Positions 59,881 to 64,000 of a stretch of 64,000 bases of DNA are shown here, piece by piece. The position numbers and the translations under genes were made by a program. The notes beneath the pieces are model-generated. The model had not been told where the DNA came from. It saw only the letters and a list, made by a program, of their open reading frames with translations, and searched no databases. Origin of the DNA: Pontederia crassipes (Eukaryota; Streptophyta; Magnoliopsida; Commelinales; Pontederiaceae). How positions within the stretch are numbered: the stretch's first letter is position 1; every line of letters starts with the position of its first letter. Location of the stretch: NCBI GenBank assembly GCA_030549335.1, contig CM060191.1, positions 3,601,001 through 3,665,000 of the forward strand, in the 5' to 3' direction.

Positions 59881-62728
59881 CTAGTATCCGAGAAGTTTTG
59901 ATCGTCCAACCGAGATAGCACTAAGAATTGTGTGCACCGGTCAGGATTGGAGTGTCGACCCACCATCGAGCCCGACTAAGCTTGGCTATGGCAGGTGAGG
60001 CTGCTAGCAGAAATTTTTTACATCCACAAATGTTTAAACTCGAAATCTTTGCTTAAGCGATGAAGAGTTCCTATCCATTCCATTCCATTCCAAACTCCCA
60101 TTGGTATTTGACAGTGTTCTTTTATCTCAGAATTTGTATTAGTAACTTTAAAATTTAGGAGAGATTGAGATTGATAAATTTCGTATTTGAGCCCAAGGAA
60201 ATCGACGAAAGCTAATAATCTCAAATTGGATATCAATTTAAGACAATAGCGTTACATTAATTTCGGACTAGACAATGTAAACTTTGATACACGTCGTCTG
60301 AGATTCACTTATTCAAAAAGTTGTCTTTATCATAAATTTTTTCTTTATTTTGATAAGACTCTACTTCAATAACCTTATATACAAAACTTACATATATGGA
60401 TTTGGGGTCTACGCTATCCTATATCTATGTCTAAATCATTCATGAGAGGAGTCAACAATCGTCTCTCACCCTGCTTGGATCCAATTATTGGAGGAAAAAT
60501 TTAATGAGATAATTCCGTACGTAGGGTCGCCCATAATTATATTAATATGAGCTATGTATTGAAACCAATATCAATATAAATGCCTATGAACATTGATCTA
60601 TAAGTCATTTATGACTAAGAACAATTATCAATTAACAATAAATAACAAACAATTAATTGATCATAATAATTATCCATATTATCAATTATTGATGACATAT
60701 TCATTTTAGTTATCTATAAGCGATCATCAATTGGTTATAAATCAGTGAAGGCCCCAATTAATAATTAATAATTTCATTAATAATTATCAATTTGTTCATA
60801 ATGCACAAAGGTCGCAATTCATTCATTAGTCGAGTTACAATAATTGAATCCGAGTTATTAATAATTGAATCATCATTTATTCCAATTCTCCATTATCAAT
60901 TATCAATAATCGATAACAATTTAAAGATAATCAATTTATGATAGATTATTAACATAATATCCAATCGATAACAACACAATTATCAATGATCAATAATAAT
61001 TCTCACATGATCATGAATAACCAGTATAATAATCATAATTAACTATAGTCAAATACTAAAGTATATTTTCTTTTATCAGAACTCGCCCCGAATGGGTGGA
61101 ACTCAGGTCAAATTTTATCTCAGTTCAATACAATTATGTCGAAATCATTGGAACTTGAGCCTTGGTAGTTCGAAACCCAATCCGGATCAATTCAATTCTT
61201 ATCTTCCTCAACTCAAAACACGGAACTCGGGTTGGATATGACAGAATCGTCTGATTTATATCGTTCAATATGCATTGCGCTCAGGTTACTAGAACTCGGC
61301 CCGGACTTCATGCAAATGGGTTTATTGAACTAGATATAGATTACTCATATTTGAACTTTGATTCATATGAATTTTGGCTGGGGATTTTGGGTTCTATCGT
61401 CATCGAAAAATCACATTTTCAGCATGACTCCTAACCATATTTTTTATGCCATAATATATGCAATTTCAATTTATAATTATACTATTCTCAATACATAGGA
61501 CATGAATCATGAGGTCTATACAAAATTGACGATATCGATATACAAATTCTCCTACGTACCTTAAGTTTGCTAAAAAAATAATTGTCCCCTATTATTTGCA
61601 AACGACATGAATGTCAAACTTTAACTCGTGATTCCTTCTCGATGTTGAATCGAAATTCATGCCGATCATTTGGATGTGTTTTTCTATTTCAAAATGGTAC
61701 ATCGATCACGCTATCAAATGTTTCGATTTACAATAAAATGAAAGAGAAAGAAAGTGATATAGTTAGAAATTCTCTTAAGGCTCATAAGAGTTTTCAGACA
61801 CCTCTTTAGATTTATTTGTCATTTTTTGATTAGGGTTTGACTTTTATTGGACCTCAGACTAATTCTAAATTAATCATAAATGTTCATAATCAATGAATCA
61901 ATTATTTATTAATTATTCAGATTTAATTAAATTTATATTTATATTTTCTAGTCATATTTCTTTCAAATCCAATTATATTATAACTCCTCTTTATCTCTTA
62001 TATCTAATTCGTAACTTTTCTCAATCAAATTATACTTTTATTTTATCCTTTTATTTAAATTTTGAAATTTTTTAATATAATGATTTTTATCATTTAATTT
62101 TCAGATTAAAATAATAAAAAAATACTATTTTACAGTTGAAATATTTTTAAGACATAAAAACTATGAATCGTATTCTATTCGAGAGTCTTTATTCATTAGG
62201 CTTCTCTAATCTCAATTCAAAATAAAATTCATAATTACAAACTAATTATAATTTTTTACTTCCATCATGATTAATTATCTTTTTTTTCTGCATATTCCTT
62301 TTTAAATTATAATCCTATTCTAGTTCCAATTCTACCTTAATCCCTTTCAGTTCATTAAAATTAAAATTCAATTTAATAAATTATTTTATCGCCCTTCATG
62401 AAATAACGTGGCATACACATCATTCTAACCTATAAACTTTTAGATGACAATTAGTAATCGAGTTGGGAACGAAATTTCTTAAAAGTTTACCCGTGTCATG
62501 GAAGGAAAGGTGCAAAGAGCGCCAATAAGGAGATGAGAAGAGGACGCCTCCACTTGTTTGGCATCGCATGAATCTCTTCGGTAACATTCATACAAAGTGA
62601 CAAGAAAAGATGTCAAGATCATGCTCATGGATCACACAATGCAACCATCCATTCAGCATGTAATCAAATCACCTCCACATGTTTCGGGAGTAATCATGGC
62701 TACCAGATTGTCTGCAGCAGCAGATGGA
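59881..62728. other. AT-rich intergenic 2.8 kb, no gene recognised
   Basis: Most of 60540-61040 is low-complexity DNA made of recurring ATCAATTATC and TAATAATT words, and 61830-62400 is almost pure A/T. No protein motif, RNA gene or transposon end was supported. Confidence 0.55.
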
Positions 62729-62736
62729 TTATAAAT
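62729..62736 (+). promoter_or_regulatory. TATA box of the UGT gene
   Basis: TTATAAAT lies 41 bases before the ATG at 62770. If used, transcription would start only about ten bases before the start codon, implying a very short leader. Confidence 0.5.
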
Positions 62737-62769
62737 TGGTTCCATGAGGACGCATTTGCAGCAGCAACA

Positions 62770-64000
62770 ATGAGCAAACCTCGTCATGTCCTCGTCCTGC
62801 CCTTCCCTGCACAGGGCCACGTCGTCCCCCTACTGGCGCTCTCCCACTGCTTGGTCGAGCGCGGCTTCAAGGTCACCTACGTCAACACCGAGTTCAACCA
62901 CCGCCGGATCATGTCGGCGGCGATGACGTCCGCGGAGGGCGGCGAGCTCGGAGGGATCGACATGGTCTCCATCCCCGACGGGCTGGCCCCCGGCGAGGAC
63001 CGAAACGATCTCTGAAAGCTCGTCGACGGCTTCATGAAGGTGATGCCGAAGCACCTGGAGGAAGTGATGCAGGAGAGGAAGGACAGGGGCGACGAGGTCG
63101 CGTGGATGGTTGCCGACGGGAACATGGGCTGGGCGTTCGACGTGGCCAAGAAGATGGGAACCAGGAGAGCCGCCTTGTGGCCTTCGGCTGCAGTGAGCTT
63201 AGCAATTTATCTCAGCATTCCCAAGCTAATCAAGGATGGAGTTCTTCATGCCAATGGTACGTGTTCATATATTTCTATAATTACAGACAAGATTATAAGA
63301 CATAAATCTTTTAGGTGTTAAAATATTCTTAATCAATGTGCACAAGCGTGAAATATTGGCTGACAAAGAGAAGGTCGCAGAAAACTGCATGCAAACAGAG
63401 CTCAATCTCGTTGCAGTACTCGCAGAATACTGACATGTTACAGATCGATTTTCATATGATATGAATCGGATTGAAATGTTACAAAATACTGATTTGTAAC
63501 TTCTGATTTTAATTCTTGATCGGCAAAGTCTGTTTATGTCTTAAATTTTCCTACTGAGCAGGGCTGCCGAGAGCAGAAGAGCAGATGTTCCAGCTGTTCC
63601 CCGGGGCGCCGCCGCTGGACACGGCCCTTTTCCCGTGGAACAACGCCGGGGACCCCGAAGGGCAGAGCACCATCTTCCAGTTCATACTCGACAACAACCG
63701 AGCGCTCGATCTCGCGGAGTTCGTCATCTGCAACTCGTTCCATGAGCTTGAGCCCGCCACCTTCGATGCCTTTCCCAGCATGCTGCCCGCCGGGCCGCTG
63801 CTGACGGGCCAGAGACCCGGGAAGGCAGTGGGTCACTTCTGGAACGAGGACACGGCGTGCATGAAGTGGCTGGACGGCCAGGGCGAGGCCTCGGTCGTCT
63901 ACGTGGCCTTCGGAAGCCACACGGAGTTCGGGCAGCGGCAGTTCCAGGAGCTCGCGCTGGGGCTGGAGCTCTGCGGCAGGCCGTTCCTGTGGGTGGTGCG
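62770..64000 (+). pseudogene. UGT83A1: UGT83A1-like UDP-glycosyltransferase with premature stop, cut by window edge
   Basis: Family 1 glycosyltransferases move sugar from UDP-sugar to small molecules in the cytosol. Exon 1 is 62770-63256 and exon 2 runs from 63562 past the window, with a GT-AG intron. The N terminus carries the acceptor-side motif FPAQGHVVPLLALS with the catalytic-type His near residue 17. Later blocks (VADGNMGWAFDVAKKMG, then GLPRAEEQMFQLFPG, ICNSFHELEP, PAGPLL, FLWVVR) match the UGT83 group. Codon 82 is TGA (63013-63015), within EDRNDL-stop-KLVDGFMKV; the frame continues cleanly afterwards. The donor-binding PSPG box would lie beyond the edge. Either a recent pseudogene, a null allele or a sequencing error. 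The exons are GC-rich, as in the DUF620 gene. Confidence 0.85.

Noticed and set aside
60540-61040. Recurring ATCAATTATC words, considered as a satellite or CRISPR-like array
   Set aside because: Spacing is irregular, the words are simple A/T sequence and the genome is a plant's; low-complexity drift is enough.

Overview
This is nuclear DNA from a flowering plant. The genes have many short spliced exons in AT-rich introns, several proteins belong to plant-only families (POLAR-like, DUF620, X8/PDCB, UGT83), and a SINE family with a (TTG)n tail sits in most introns and spacers. Exons of the DUF620 and UGT genes and the first exon of the CAND2-like gene are very GC-rich while neighbouring genes are AT-rich. 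That bimodality suggests a commelinid monocot (for example Zingiberales), but this is inference and no species is claimed.

Layout. 1-6801: the 5' part of a decayed Ty3/gypsy element read on the minus strand, with its 2.56-kb 5' LTR on the right. 8968-13345 (-): POLAR-like cell-polarity gene, 3 coding exons. 19733-20971 (+): DUF620 gene, 2 exons. 22747-24042 (-): plasmodesmata callose-binding (X8, GPI-anchored) protein, 4 exons. 26968-30389 (-): seven-transmembrane CAND2/TPRA1-like protein, 6 exons. 32058-43461 (+): TFIIIC 90-kDa subunit, 16 coding exons, one intron apparently GC-AG. 45939-56795 (-): VIP4/LEO1 subunit of the PAF1 complex, 11 exons. 58087-58941 (-): degenerate 14-3-3 relic. 62770-64000 (+): UGT83A1-like glycosyltransferase with a premature stop, cut by the window edge. 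I traced splice sites by hand; each complete model joins in frame to one stop (663, 384, 165, 305, 930 and 627 aa).

The genes do not form a pathway. The two nuclear transcription genes (TFIIIC90, VIP4) are tail-to-tail, CAND2-like and TFIIIC90 are head-to-head about 1.7 kb apart, and POLAR-like and DUF620 are divergent.

The most informative content is the mobile DNA: twelve copies or fragments of one SINE family, nine of them with recognisable target-site duplications (TSDs) from 7 to 37 bp and several cut down to 45-140 bp; a 287-bp TRIM with 5-bp TSD; a Mutator-like MITE with 9-bp TSD and long inverted ends; a second MITE split by a SINE; and two 5'-truncated LINEs inside VIP4 introns. No new cellular system was found. 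The strongest leads are the mini-SINEs with TSDs, the TRIM, the MITE, the transition-type decay of the Ty3 element, the GC-AG intron and the interrupted UGT.
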